IMG/VR virus record: IMGVR_UViG_3300024346_000260
Span: 1-34,667 of that record
DNA: 34,667 nucleotides
Origin: a virus
Direction: 5' to 3' (one strand)
Part shown: one piece after another, positions 7,775-15,571 of the stretch
Layout of the letters: every line of letters begins with the position of its first letter
How positions within the stretch are numbered: position 1 is the first letter of the stretch
Position numbers and translations under genes: made by a program
The notes under the pieces: model-generated
What the model saw: only the letters and a program-made list of their open reading frames with translations
Told to the model about the DNA's origin: nothing
Database searches by the model: none

Positions 7775-9172
7775 ATGGCAATTAAAATTAATGTACAAAC
7801 TCAACGTGCAGTTCCATTTAAGAATGATGAAGCTTTAACACTGGTTGTACTAAAGAACGCAGTCCCAGCACTGACAGCTAGGGGCGAAGTAATCAGAATT
7901 GATGCTTATGACTGGACTACCTTCGAAGCAGCTTTCGATAATCCAGTACTACCTGCAGATGATGATCAATGGGTAGATCCTGTAGCAGAATTATTATTCA
8001 CAGCAACTAGTGGAGCATGGGATGCTGGAGTAGCAATTGACGCAGTATCAGCTATAGCACCATCAGGTGTATCAGTTATTGGTGATACACACTACAACAC
8101 AGCTAACAACACTTTATATACTGCAACTGACACTGCATGGACAGCGGACACAGTAGTACTGACTCCATATGATCCATTCGTAGCTGCAGCTAAAGAACTA
8201 TATGCGCTTGAGTATTTACTAAGTGCAGGTGTAAGCGTATTGGCTTATCCTGTAGTATCACTAGGAACATTCAGTGCAACAGATGCAGGTAACGTAGACG
8301 ACATAGATATTCTACAATATAGAATGATATGTATGCCTTATGCCTACATTGAAGCCGGAAACTTAGAAGATGCAATGACTGTGATCATCGCAGGTACAGG
8401 TGGAGACGTTGGGTTAGACGCTCAACTATTCTTAGACCTAGCACCAGACACAGACTCATCAAGTATTCCAGCAGTAACAAACTCATCACCTAAGATTGAG
8501 TTATTCATCAATGCGGGTTATCTTGAGTTTGCACCAAGATTCACTTCAGCATTAGTTACTACAGAAGGTAGTATCAACTTTGAAGGGATCCCTGCTTCAT
8601 TAGCTGCATTAGCTAAAAAAGCAGAACTGTTAAGAACAAGCTCACCTTGGCTACCAGTAGCTGGTGAAAGAAATGGTAAGGTCACAGAGTTCTTATCATT
8701 AAGCAGAAACTTATCAACAGTAGAAAAAGAATTATTCCAAGCAGCAAACATCAATGTATTAGTATCTCGCGTTGGTATCGGACCACTGTTCGTATCACAG
8801 AATACACAATATAGTGGTGAAGGTACATTAGAAAGATCTCATGTAACTACAACAGCTTTAGTTATCAAAAGATTCCTATATCAAGTTGCGTTATCAACTG
8901 AGCATCTACCTAACAACCAAAAGACTTGGACTTCAGTAACAATGAAACTTAGATCGTTCTTACAAAATATGTTAGAATCTGAAGGTATCACATCATTCCA
9001 AGTAGCATGTGGTGAAGGACTTACAATGACTGAGCAAGATGTTATTGATGGAATCCTTAAGGTATCAGTAAACTTCATGCCTATAAGCGTGGTAGAAAAC
9101 ATTACATTCAATGTAGTGATTAGAGAAACTAACAGTCAGTTCGATGTACAAACTAGTGGAGGTGTATTATAA
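7775..9172 (+). CDS. Tail sheath protein
   Basis: This 465-aa protein is the contractile sheath subunit. The C-terminal third has the typical sheath layout: ALVIKRFLYQVALSTEHLPN, then WTSVTMKLRSFLQNML, then a polymerisation strand domain with DGILKVSVNFMPISVVENITFNVVI. The N-terminal start, AIKINVQTQRAVPF, and the segment ALEYLLSAGVSVLAYPVVSLG (160-180) fit the Rossmann-like core. Between them, about residues 71-133, is a beta-rich insertion with the phrase GDTHYNTANNTLYTATDTAW. That phrase resembles the 'GD-x-YYNT-x-x-x-LY' segments of phage receptor-binding proteins. The next gene starts inside the stop (TAATG) and encodes the tube protein, the canonical partner. It has a GAGAGG ribosome site. 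Confidence 0.85.
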   Translation: MAIKINVQTQRAVPFKNDEALTLVVLKNAVPALTARGEVIRIDAYDWTTFEAAFDNPVLPADDDQWVDPVAELLFTATSGAWDAGVAIDAVSAIAPSGVSVIGDTHYNTANNTLYTATDTAWTADTVVLTPYDPFVAAAKELYALEYLLSAGVSVLAYPVVSLGTFSATDAGNVDDIDILQYRMICMPYAYIEAGNLEDAMTVIIAGTGGDVGLDAQLFLDLAPDTDSSSIPAVTNSSPKIELFINAGYLEFAPRFTSALVTTEGSINFEGIPASLAALAKKAELLRTSSPWLPVAGERNGKVTEFLSLSRNLSTVEKELFQAANINVLVSRVGIGPLFVSQNTQYSGEGTLERSHVTTTALVIKRFLYQVALSTEHLPNNQKTWTSVTMKLRSFLQNMLESEGITSFQVACGEGLTMTEQDVIDGILKVSVNFMPISVVENITFNVVIRETNSQFDVQTSGGVL

Positions 9173-9690
9173 TGAGTGACATTACAAGCGTTCACAACTT
9201 AACAGGTAACTTAGGTGACGTAAGACGTACGAACAACTTTATACTATCTATCGATGGTTTAGAAGGATCTTCTTTAGATCTAGTAGTTCAAAAAGCATTC
9301 CTACCTAAATTACAATTAAATGTATTAGAATTAAGACACGGGAACGATGCTAAAAAGTATGCTGGTGTTGCAAGCTGGGAAGGTGGACAGGTTACGATCT
9401 GGGACACACTTAGCCAATTAGAATTAGACGCTGTATTAGCGTGGTATCAATCAACATACGACTGGGAAACTGGTGTAATTGGTAATTCAGCTGAATACAA
9501 AAAAGCTGGAACTATTCGTGAATATGCGGCAAACAGCCAATTCATTCGTGAGTGGAGACTGCAAGGATTATGGATCTCTGAATTAGATCTAGGGGAACTA
9601 GATGCATCACAAGGTGAAATGAAACAAATATCATTCACTATTCAAATCGATCCTCAACAATCATTTGCACCAAGCTACGAGAAATATTAA
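9172..9690 (+). CDS. Tail tube protein
   Basis: This 172-aa protein follows the sheath with a one-base overlap, as tube genes usually do. It matches gp19-type tube subunits in length and pattern: NNFILSIDGLEG near the N-terminus, a long strand around FLPKLQLNVLELRHG, the conserved GGQVTIWD turn, and a C-terminal WISELDLGELDASQGEMKQ followed by a final strand FTIQIDP. It should polymerise as hexameric rings inside the sheath. The gene is followed by a hairpin terminator, so the head-neck-sheath-tube block forms the end of one transcription unit. Confidence 0.85.
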   Translation: MSDITSVHNLTGNLGDVRRTNNFILSIDGLEGSSLDLVVQKAFLPKLQLNVLELRHGNDAKKYAGVASWEGGQVTIWDTLSQLELDAVLAWYQSTYDWETGVIGNSAEYKKAGTIREYAANSQFIREWRLQGLWISELDLGELDASQGEMKQISFTIQIDPQQSFAPSYEKY

Positions 9691-9727
9691 TAGTTAAGTA
9701 CAGTTAAGTTTAAAATCAAAACACTCG

Positions 9728-9770
9728 CAGCTCGAGAAACTGTTACTTAACAGACTCGAGCTGTTTTCAT
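9728..9770 (+). terminator. Intrinsic terminator after the tail tube gene
   Basis: CAGCTCGAG (9728-9736) pairs perfectly with CTCGAGCTG (9755-9763), and the interior CTGTT/AACAG also pairs around an ACTT loop, giving an extended hairpin. It is followed by TTTTCATTTT. Stem, loop and U-tract fit a rho-independent terminator 38 bases after the tube gene stop. Confidence 0.88.
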
Positions 9771-9789
9771 TTTAATACATCAAACAACA

Positions 9790-9833
9790 CACTATGATGT
9801 AGTAAAGCATAATAGTGATGCACTAAACTATTA
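9790..9833 (+). promoter_or_regulatory. Two mutually exclusive hairpins in the leader of the tail chaperone gene
   Basis: CACTATGATG (9790-9799) pairs with CATAATAGTG (9808-9817) with one mismatch. TAATAGT (9810-9816) pairs perfectly with ACTATTA (9827-9833). The middle arm is shared, so the RNA can form only one at a time. The region lies between the terminator and the chaperone ribosome site (AAGGAGAG, about 9868-9875). It could be a regulatory leader or overlap a promoter with the TATTATTAAT-like stretch at 9829-9838. Confidence 0.4.
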
Positions 9834-9879
9834 TTAATAGAGAAGTAAACAAAACGTTTACAAGTATAAGGAGAGTATT

Positions 9880-10566
9880 ATGGACAATGTCGATAAAGTA
9901 AAACTACCTTCAGCTGGGCTACTTAAAGTACCGGCAGAAGTATCAGTAAGAGGTATGAGAGGTGTAGAGATTTCAACAATCTACAGTTCACTATCAACAG
10001 CATCAATAGACGCTGTAATCAAAAAAGTAACAACACCAGAGGTTGATCCTGACACGATGTGTGATGAGGATAAACAATATATTCTACATAAGACTAGAGT
10101 ATTAACATTTGGTAATGAGGTTATGCAAACTATGAGATGCCCTTTCTGCTCTCACATTCAAGATCATACATTAAGTTATGATAACTTTGAAACAACCTAT
10201 TTAACTGTTGAAACTTTAGAGAAAACACTTACATTAGATGATGAAGAGAAAACTGTGTTAGAGGCTAGAATACCTACCGCTCGCACATTTGAAGAGATAG
10301 ATACATATAAAACGAAACGTAACCTACCAGATTCATATGCATACTTGCTTTTAGCAGCAGCTAAAGTAAAAAGTATTAATGGTGTAAGAAAATCAATCTC
10401 AGAGCTAGTTTTGTGGCTTGAGCAGATTCCTGGTAAGTATGTTATACAAATAGCAGAAGGATTAACAATCAAGTTTGGTTTAGATACTACATTCCTTGTA
10501 CCTTGTGAAAGTTGCAAAATCGAGTATCCTGGAGGTATAGGCCTTAACGCCGATATGTTTCGTTAG
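9880..10566 (+). CDS. T4 gp26-like tail assembly chaperone/baseplate protein with zinc ribbon (short form)
   Basis: This 228-aa protein begins VKLPSAGLLK and VRGMRGVEIS, typical of the T4 gp26 family. A zinc-ribbon-like pair of cysteine knuckles follows: CPFCSHIQDH (about residues 87-96) and CESCKIEY (about 208-215). It ends in LNADMFR. In T4, genes 26 and 51 lie just upstream of the hub and tape measure genes; here the gene lies between tube and tape measure, the usual place for tail assembly chaperones. Its stop TAG at 10564 is followed in the +1 frame by an open ORF with no start codon, so the protein is probably also made as a longer frameshifted form. Family call is by motif pattern and synteny. 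Confidence 0.7.
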   Translation: MDNVDKVKLPSAGLLKVPAEVSVRGMRGVEISTIYSSLSTASIDAVIKKVTTPEVDPDTMCDEDKQYILHKTRVLTFGNEVMQTMRCPFCSHIQDHTLSYDNFETTYLTVETLEKTLTLDDEEKTVLEARIPTARTFEEIDTYKTKRNLPDSYAYLLLAAAKVKSINGVRKSISELVLWLEQIPGKYVIQIAEGLTIKFGLDTTFLVPCESCKIEYPGGIGLNADMFR

Positions 10567-10810
10567 CATTATTGAATTATACAGAGTTGGGTTTGACGTT
10601 CTTAACAAACTCGATCCAGCTATTAAAGAAGCATTCTATAAAATGAGAGAAGCAGAAGTGCTTGATCTCATGGAGTTACAGTTCCTGTTATCTTATCATG
10701 GTAAGATTACTAAAGAAGACTCAGATAAAATGACAATCTTCGAGTTACGTCAATGGTATATATTGTTAAAGAAACAAGTTGTACTAGAAAATGACGCAGT
10801 TAACAAATAA
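10541..10810 (+). CDS. Startless +1-frame ORF: candidate frameshift extension of the tail chaperone
   Basis: The +1 frame relative to the upstream gp26-like gene is open from 10541 to the TAA at 10808-10810. It has no ATG, GTG or TTG near its beginning with a usable ribosome site. From 10562 it encodes 82 residues starting VSIIELYRVGFDVLNKLDP and including VLDLMELQFLLSYHGKI and FELRQWYILLKKQVV, a helical pattern like the C-terminal part of gp26/gp51-type chaperones. The junction reads ATG TTT CGT TAG C: tRNA-Phe on TTT could slip +1 to TTC, giving TTC GTT AGC. The long product would be about 309 aa (227 plus 82). GGAGG occurs at 10531-10535, about 22 bases upstream of the slip codon, with no start at proper spacing. 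Without frameshifting this conserved-looking ORF would be untranslated. Confidence 0.7.
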   Translation, partial: ALTPICFVSIIELYRVGFDVLNKLDPAIKEAFYKMREAEVLDLMELQFLLSYHGKITKEDSDKMTIFELRQWYILLKKQVVLENDAVNK

Positions 10811-10834
10811 TCCTTAAGGTAAGAGGTGACAAGA

Positions 10835-12982
10835 ATGCCAACAGCAAAACCAGATGATAAAAGATTAAAACAAAATAAAGACCTAGACGTCAGAGAACAG
10901 CAAAGATTATCAAAGATCTTTGGTGCATTAGATGAAAAAGGTAAAGCAGCTCACAAGCATGCACTCTCACTTTCGCAGACGCTTGAAAGCTTAGACATTA
11001 AGCAGTTAGATGATGCTCTGAAGAAAATGAAGAAGATAGTTAAAACTGAAAAAGACCGTTACCACTATCTAAAACTGATTCAGAGAAAACTAAAAGAAGC
11101 TGGTAACACCAACGCAGCTACACTAAAAGCATTAGAGAAAGAAATAGAACTTACTGCTGAATTAGCAGTAGCTGAGGAAGACAGACTTAAACTACAAGGT
11201 AACATAAATAAGTATCTTAAAATGGGTAACAAGCATTTAATGAATGCTTTAGCTACAAACAAAGAGATCTATGAGATCTCACATAAAATGCAGCTTGATT
11301 CAAATATAACATGGGAAAACTATTCTAAGTTATATGATGCAGCTTATAAATCTACCCGAGAAATGAACAAAGAAGTAAATCAAAATGTTCACAATGTAAA
11401 AGATTTAATTGCTACACAAGAAAAACTATTATCTGATGGTTGGAAAGATATACCTATGGACGATGTCAATGGTGTGTCAACTGCTGTCATGCAACTTTCA
11501 AAAACGTTAGGTAGTTTCCCTGCGGAATTATCAACAGCGTTCCAACAAAGTTATCGTATCTTTGGTGAGAAAACTGAAAGATTCGTTACAGCAATGGGTA
11601 ACAGACTAAATGCATTCTCAAATACGTTTGGTATAAGTATAGGTATGCTATCAGGTGCAGTAACAGACATGATGGCTTCAAACAACTTTATATCAAGAAG
11701 TAACATGAATGCTCAGATGAATGCAAATGAAAGTTTAATGAGAGCTGCAGCACTAACAGCAAACATAGGGCTAACATCTACAAACTTCTTAACTGCGCTG
11801 GCGAAGACTTCACAGTTCGGTACAATGGAAGAGATGGCAAATCTTTATCAAGGTGGAGCAATGATCCAAAACTTTGACACTGGTGAGTTCCAACAAAAGA
11901 TGACTAGCCAAGATTATGCTGGTGCTACTATGGATCTATTCAAGGGTATCAAAGACACATTTGATAATATTGATGATCACTATGTCAGAGCTGAGTATAT
12001 GCAACGTATCGGTGGCTCATTCGGTTTATCTGATGATGATATAATGAACATCGTTACAAATGGTGGAAATCTTGAAGCCTACGATGATAAACTACAGAAC
12101 AAATTAATAGACATCAATACATCAATGAAAGATGAGATTGCTGGTTTAAATGTAGCAATCGTTGACCAATTCACTAACTGGAGAGACTCATGGAAAGCAA
12201 CACAAACCGTTGGTAAGTTCTTCCAGGATATTGGATTGTATGGTATTGAAGGCTTAACTAAAACAATGGTCGCAGAACTTGGAGTACTTATTCTACAAAG
12301 CTCAATGCAAAATGGACTACTAGGAAAAGGTTTTAGTGGACTTCTTAAGTTCTTCGGAAAAGGTGCAGCAGGTGGAGCAGGACAACTAGCAGGACAAACA
12401 TCGTTGTTTGGACCAGCAGCTGGTGGAGGTATCAGTGGATTAACTGGTGCGTTCGGTACAACTGGTGCAGCAGCATTAGGTATTGCCGGAGCCGGAGCCT
12501 TAGCTGGTGGAGGGCTTGCATTATGGCAATCTAACAGAATGAAGAAAAACATGATGGACACTAATCTAAGTAACAAGCAAGCAAACAACAGAGCTAACTG
12601 GAACATGGCTGGTATGGCCGGTGGTGGAGCATTAGCCGGAGCAGCAATAGGTTCAATAGTCCCAATTGTTGGTACTGCTATAGGTGCTGGTATCGGTGCT
12701 GTAGTTGGTGGAGCTATTGGCTTAGGTACTGGACTTGTCCAAAAGAGTAAACTTAAAAAAGAACGCGCATCTATGATGGAATCATTAGATAATGAAAGAA
12801 GAGCCTCAGCGAGAGCTGCATCAGGTGCTTCATTCTTAACAGGTGATCCAATGGTAGACGCGATTAATCAACAAACAGAAATCCTAGCAGGAGTATTAGA
12901 TTCTCAATATTCTAGAAATAGAGAGATGTTCCTAATGGGAAATACTATAAATGAAACAAAAGCAAAACTAGTATTCGATTAG
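10835..12982 (+). CDS. Tape measure protein
   Basis: This 715-aa protein sits after the chaperone pair and before the tube-cap candidates, as tape measures do. The ATG at 10835 is preferred to the in-frame GTG at 10826, because AAGAGGTG (10821-10828) is its ribosome site. The N-terminal 250 residues are helical and charged with coiled-coil character (RIMKK-like heptads around 60-170). Two long Gly/Ala-rich hydrophobic segments lie at about 520-570 and 590-640 (GAGALAGGGLALW; GTAIGAGIGAVVGGAIG), typical of the membrane-active part of tape measures. From the rule of about 1.5 angstrom per residue, the tail would be of the order of 100 nm. No peptidase or lysozyme motif is visible. Confidence 0.85.
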   Translation: MPTAKPDDKRLKQNKDLDVREQQRLSKIFGALDEKGKAAHKHALSLSQTLESLDIKQLDDALKKMKKIVKTEKDRYHYLKLIQRKLKEAGNTNAATLKALEKEIELTAELAVAEEDRLKLQGNINKYLKMGNKHLMNALATNKEIYEISHKMQLDSNITWENYSKLYDAAYKSTREMNKEVNQNVHNVKDLIATQEKLLSDGWKDIPMDDVNGVSTAVMQLSKTLGSFPAELSTAFQQSYRIFGEKTERFVTAMGNRLNAFSNTFGISIGMLSGAVTDMMASNNFISRSNMNAQMNANESLMRAAALTANIGLTSTNFLTALAKTSQFGTMEEMANLYQGGAMIQNFDTGEFQQKMTSQDYAGATMDLFKGIKDTFDNIDDHYVRAEYMQRIGGSFGLSDDDIMNIVTNGGNLEAYDDKLQNKLIDINTSMKDEIAGLNVAIVDQFTNWRDSWKATQTVGKFFQDIGLYGIEGLTKTMVAELGVLILQSSMQNGLLGKGFSGLLKFFGKGAAGGAGQLAGQTSLFGPAAGGGISGLTGAFGTTGAAALGIAGAGALAGGGLALWQSNRMKKNMMDTNLSNKQANNRANWNMAGMAGGGALAGAAIGSIVPIVGTAIGAGIGAVVGGAIGLGTGLVQKSKLKKERASMMESLDNERRASARAASGASFLTGDPMVDAINQQTEILAGVLDSQYSRNREMFLMGNTINETKAKLVFD

Positions 12983-12993
12983 AGGTGAACTAA

Positions 12994-14475
12994 ATGTATG
13001 AACAAAGACTAACAAAACCCTGGTCTTCAAATCAAACCTTCATGGCTTTAAATGAAGGATTCAATGTATTAACTACAGTTAATGAATTGTTACTATTAGA
13101 CATGGCTGCAGTTGGACAATCATCAGGGAATACAAACCATGCTATGTTACTACAAGAGAATAATGTAGCTTACATAAAAGTACCACTTATCCCAGAGGCA
13201 ATGCAAGAATCATATTCACCAAACATTGTCAAAAGAGAAATATTTGGTCTTGTTCACCCACTAAGCTTTTATACTGGTGGAGGCGAGAAAAAGATATCTT
13301 TCTCTATAGACATACATGATGATGTAAAAGGCGTATATGGAAATGTATATGCCTTTGTAGATAAATTAAAACAAATGAGTAAACCAAAAAATAAGGTAAA
13401 TGATGTTATTCAAGAACCCTCTGTTTATTTACAAATGGGTACTCAGTTTGCTGGTAAAGGTCATATCGAAACCAGTGTACAATATAAAAAACCATTCGTT
13501 AATGGTAGATACAAAATGGCAACAATTAGTATAACCTTTACATTTCATGAGCTTGTAGATAACTCAGAGACCTATGTCTTAAATGAGTTAGACAACACTG
13601 TAATATCAGATTCATATGGTGCGGATCTTCTTGTTGATGAAAGTGCCTTACCAAATGGTGTATCTATTGCAGACTTTTATCAAGACAACATAGTAGATGA
13701 TTATTTCATTGGACAGTATGATGTTGTAAAACAAAAGCTAGCTACACTATGGCAAGTATCAGTTAGTGATAACATGATGCAATCAATGGACTATCAGTAC
13801 AGAAAAAATGATGAATACCCAATTGTTACAGCTGGTGGTGCAAAGATAGACCCAAACTCAGATCAGTTCTATGGTAACTTAGCCGATTGGTATTTAACAC
13901 CAAATACAACTGATGAAGAAAAAAAAGATTATGGATCATTCCTATGGGATATTGGGTATCACTACACAGAGTACAGTGGTCACTTCGATAATGGATTCCA
14001 AACAGACAATCTACACCCATATGTTGTGGAACTAATGATTGTACTAAGAGAATACTATCATATAATAAGTATGTTAGGTTCTATGTCATATAGAGATGCA
14101 GTAAATAATATGCGTGATTTATTAGAAACTATAGATGCATTAGTAAACAAATACCTAGTACCACCACCTAGATTTCAATGGGCACACAAAAAAGTATTTG
14201 GTAGTGATCCAACTGAAAGACAGATGAAAGGTGTTTATGACTTAAAATATGGTAGTGGTTATCCCAGCGACTACGTTCAACGAGACTACTATTATGATTT
14301 TCAGTTTATGGATAATACACAGAAAAGAATATTTGAAGATATACTAGGTGGATTTTTAATTTGTGAGATGCGCCCTGGGTATTCAGTAGAGCTATGTACA
14401 ATGAATGTAGGACTAAGAACTCTATTAGAGAAATACATAGAAAACTTCTCAGTATTTTCAGGGGTAGGTGAATAA
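12994..14475 (+). CDS. Baseplate tube cap/initiator candidate, paralogue 1
   Basis: This 493-aa protein shares a core with the next gene. The pattern IPEAMQESYSPN, then SFYTGGGEKKISFSIDIHDD, then VYLQMGTQFAGKGHIE, then KKPFVNGRYKMATISITFTF (residues about 65-190) is repeated there with substitutions. A C-terminal half (about 200-493), Tyr/Asp-rich and without recognised motifs, is specific to this copy. In T4 the tape measure gene 29 is followed by 48 and 54, a related pair that caps the baseplate hub and starts tube growth. Here the paralogous pair also directly follows the tape measure. The role is therefore inferred from synteny and paralogy, not from a recognised domain. The start has AGAGGTG upstream. 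Confidence 0.6.
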   Translation: MYEQRLTKPWSSNQTFMALNEGFNVLTTVNELLLLDMAAVGQSSGNTNHAMLLQENNVAYIKVPLIPEAMQESYSPNIVKREIFGLVHPLSFYTGGGEKKISFSIDIHDDVKGVYGNVYAFVDKLKQMSKPKNKVNDVIQEPSVYLQMGTQFAGKGHIETSVQYKKPFVNGRYKMATISITFTFHELVDNSETYVLNELDNTVISDSYGADLLVDESALPNGVSIADFYQDNIVDDYFIGQYDVVKQKLATLWQVSVSDNMMQSMDYQYRKNDEYPIVTAGGAKIDPNSDQFYGNLADWYLTPNTTDEEKKDYGSFLWDIGYHYTEYSGHFDNGFQTDNLHPYVVELMIVLREYYHIISMLGSMSYRDAVNNMRDLLETIDALVNKYLVPPPRFQWAHKKVFGSDPTERQMKGVYDLKYGSGYPSDYVQRDYYYDFQFMDNTQKRIFEDILGGFLICEMRPGYSVELCTMNVGLRTLLEKYIENFSVFSGVGE

Positions 14476-14476
14476 T

Positions 14477-15571
14477 ATGGCAGATCCGTTTCAATCAATA
14501 CTATTTACATTCATACCATATCAAACAGCAATTCTTGGTACAGAACCTGTAGAAAAATCTATCATAATAAATAAAGTTATACCAGAGGAACTAGCATACA
14601 GCTACAATCCAATGTTTAATCCACAAGCAGTATTAAACCGTATGTCACCAATCTATATGTATAAAGGTGGATCTGATATCACTTATACATTCACACTTAC
14701 ACTACATGAAGACATGGTTACAGATGGTAGTACTATATTAACAACGTCAGCATCTGATTCTCAAGTTAAATACACAAAGATAACAGACTTAATAGATGAC
14801 ATCAAATCAATGTCATACCCATATAAAGATAGCCAAGGACTACTACGTGGACAAAATGTCTACTTCCAAATAGGAGCAATAGCTGGTAGAGGTTATCTTG
14901 AAACAAAACACACTTGGAAGAAACCATTTAGAAATGGTAGATATGTAATGGTAGATATATCATTTACTATTACAGCTCAACTGATCTTCCCATCAGTTCG
15001 TCAAGCTACTGCTATCGTAGAAAATGAAGAGATTGAAACATTCTTAACATACAACGACACAGTAAGATTATCAGAATCAGAAACACAGTTAGTAGCAAAT
15101 CTAAAAAAATATACAGGGCTTGATCTAACAATATCAGACTTTATATTTAGTGACAATATTACAACTGCAGAAAAACAAAGCAACATAAACTATACTAATA
15201 AGTACTTTGATAGAAACCAGGAACGATTTGGTGATCTATTAAACATGCTTGATTCTATGGATCCAAAGTCAGAAACTGTTGACAATTTACAATCAATGTT
15301 AGAAGGTCAAGAGAATCTGTTTAACTGGAACATACTAGGTGCACCAGCACAATCAAAAGTAGTACAAGTAGCACAACTTGCTACAAAGATAGGTGCGCTA
15401 GAACAGTTCAAAGAAACATTAGTTGAATATATAACTGGTGATTACTATGACACAATATATGATGAGATGCTACCAGAGGAAAGAGATGCTCTAGTAGATG
15501 ACATTGAAGGTACAATCAATGCAATGATCGATCTATGGAAAGAGGTGTATAGTTATGCCCCAACAAAATAA
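14477..15571 (+). CDS. Baseplate tube cap/initiator candidate, paralogue 2
   Basis: The ATG at 14477 is used, with TAGGTGA upstream of it. The 364-aa product repeats the core of the preceding protein: VIPEELAYSYNP, PIYMYKGGSDITYTFTLTLHED, VYFQIGAIAGRGYLE, KKPFRNGRYVMVDISFTITA (residues about 30-175). The remaining 190 residues are helical and acidic (LLNMLDSMDPKSETVDNLQSML; EEERDALVDDIEGTINAMIDLW region). The gene starts one base after the previous stop and overlaps the hub gene by 17 bases, implying coupled translation. By analogy with T4 gp48/gp54 the pair would form successive rings between hub and tube. Confidence 0.6.
   Translation: MADPFQSILFTFIPYQTAILGTEPVEKSIIINKVIPEELAYSYNPMFNPQAVLNRMSPIYMYKGGSDITYTFTLTLHEDMVTDGSTILTTSASDSQVKYTKITDLIDDIKSMSYPYKDSQGLLRGQNVYFQIGAIAGRGYLETKHTWKKPFRNGRYVMVDISFTITAQLIFPSVRQATAIVENEEIETFLTYNDTVRLSESETQLVANLKKYTGLDLTISDFIFSDNITTAEKQSNINYTNKYFDRNQERFGDLLNMLDSMDPKSETVDNLQSMLEGQENLFNWNILGAPAQSKVVQVAQLATKIGALEQFKETLVEYITGDYYDTIYDEMLPEERDALVDDIEGTINAMIDLWKEVYSYAPTK

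Noticed and set aside
10640-10810. Independent gene starting at the internal ATG of the +1 frame
   Set aside because: No Shine-Dalgarno precedes that ATG, and the frame is open and chaperone-like well upstream of it, which favours frameshift access.
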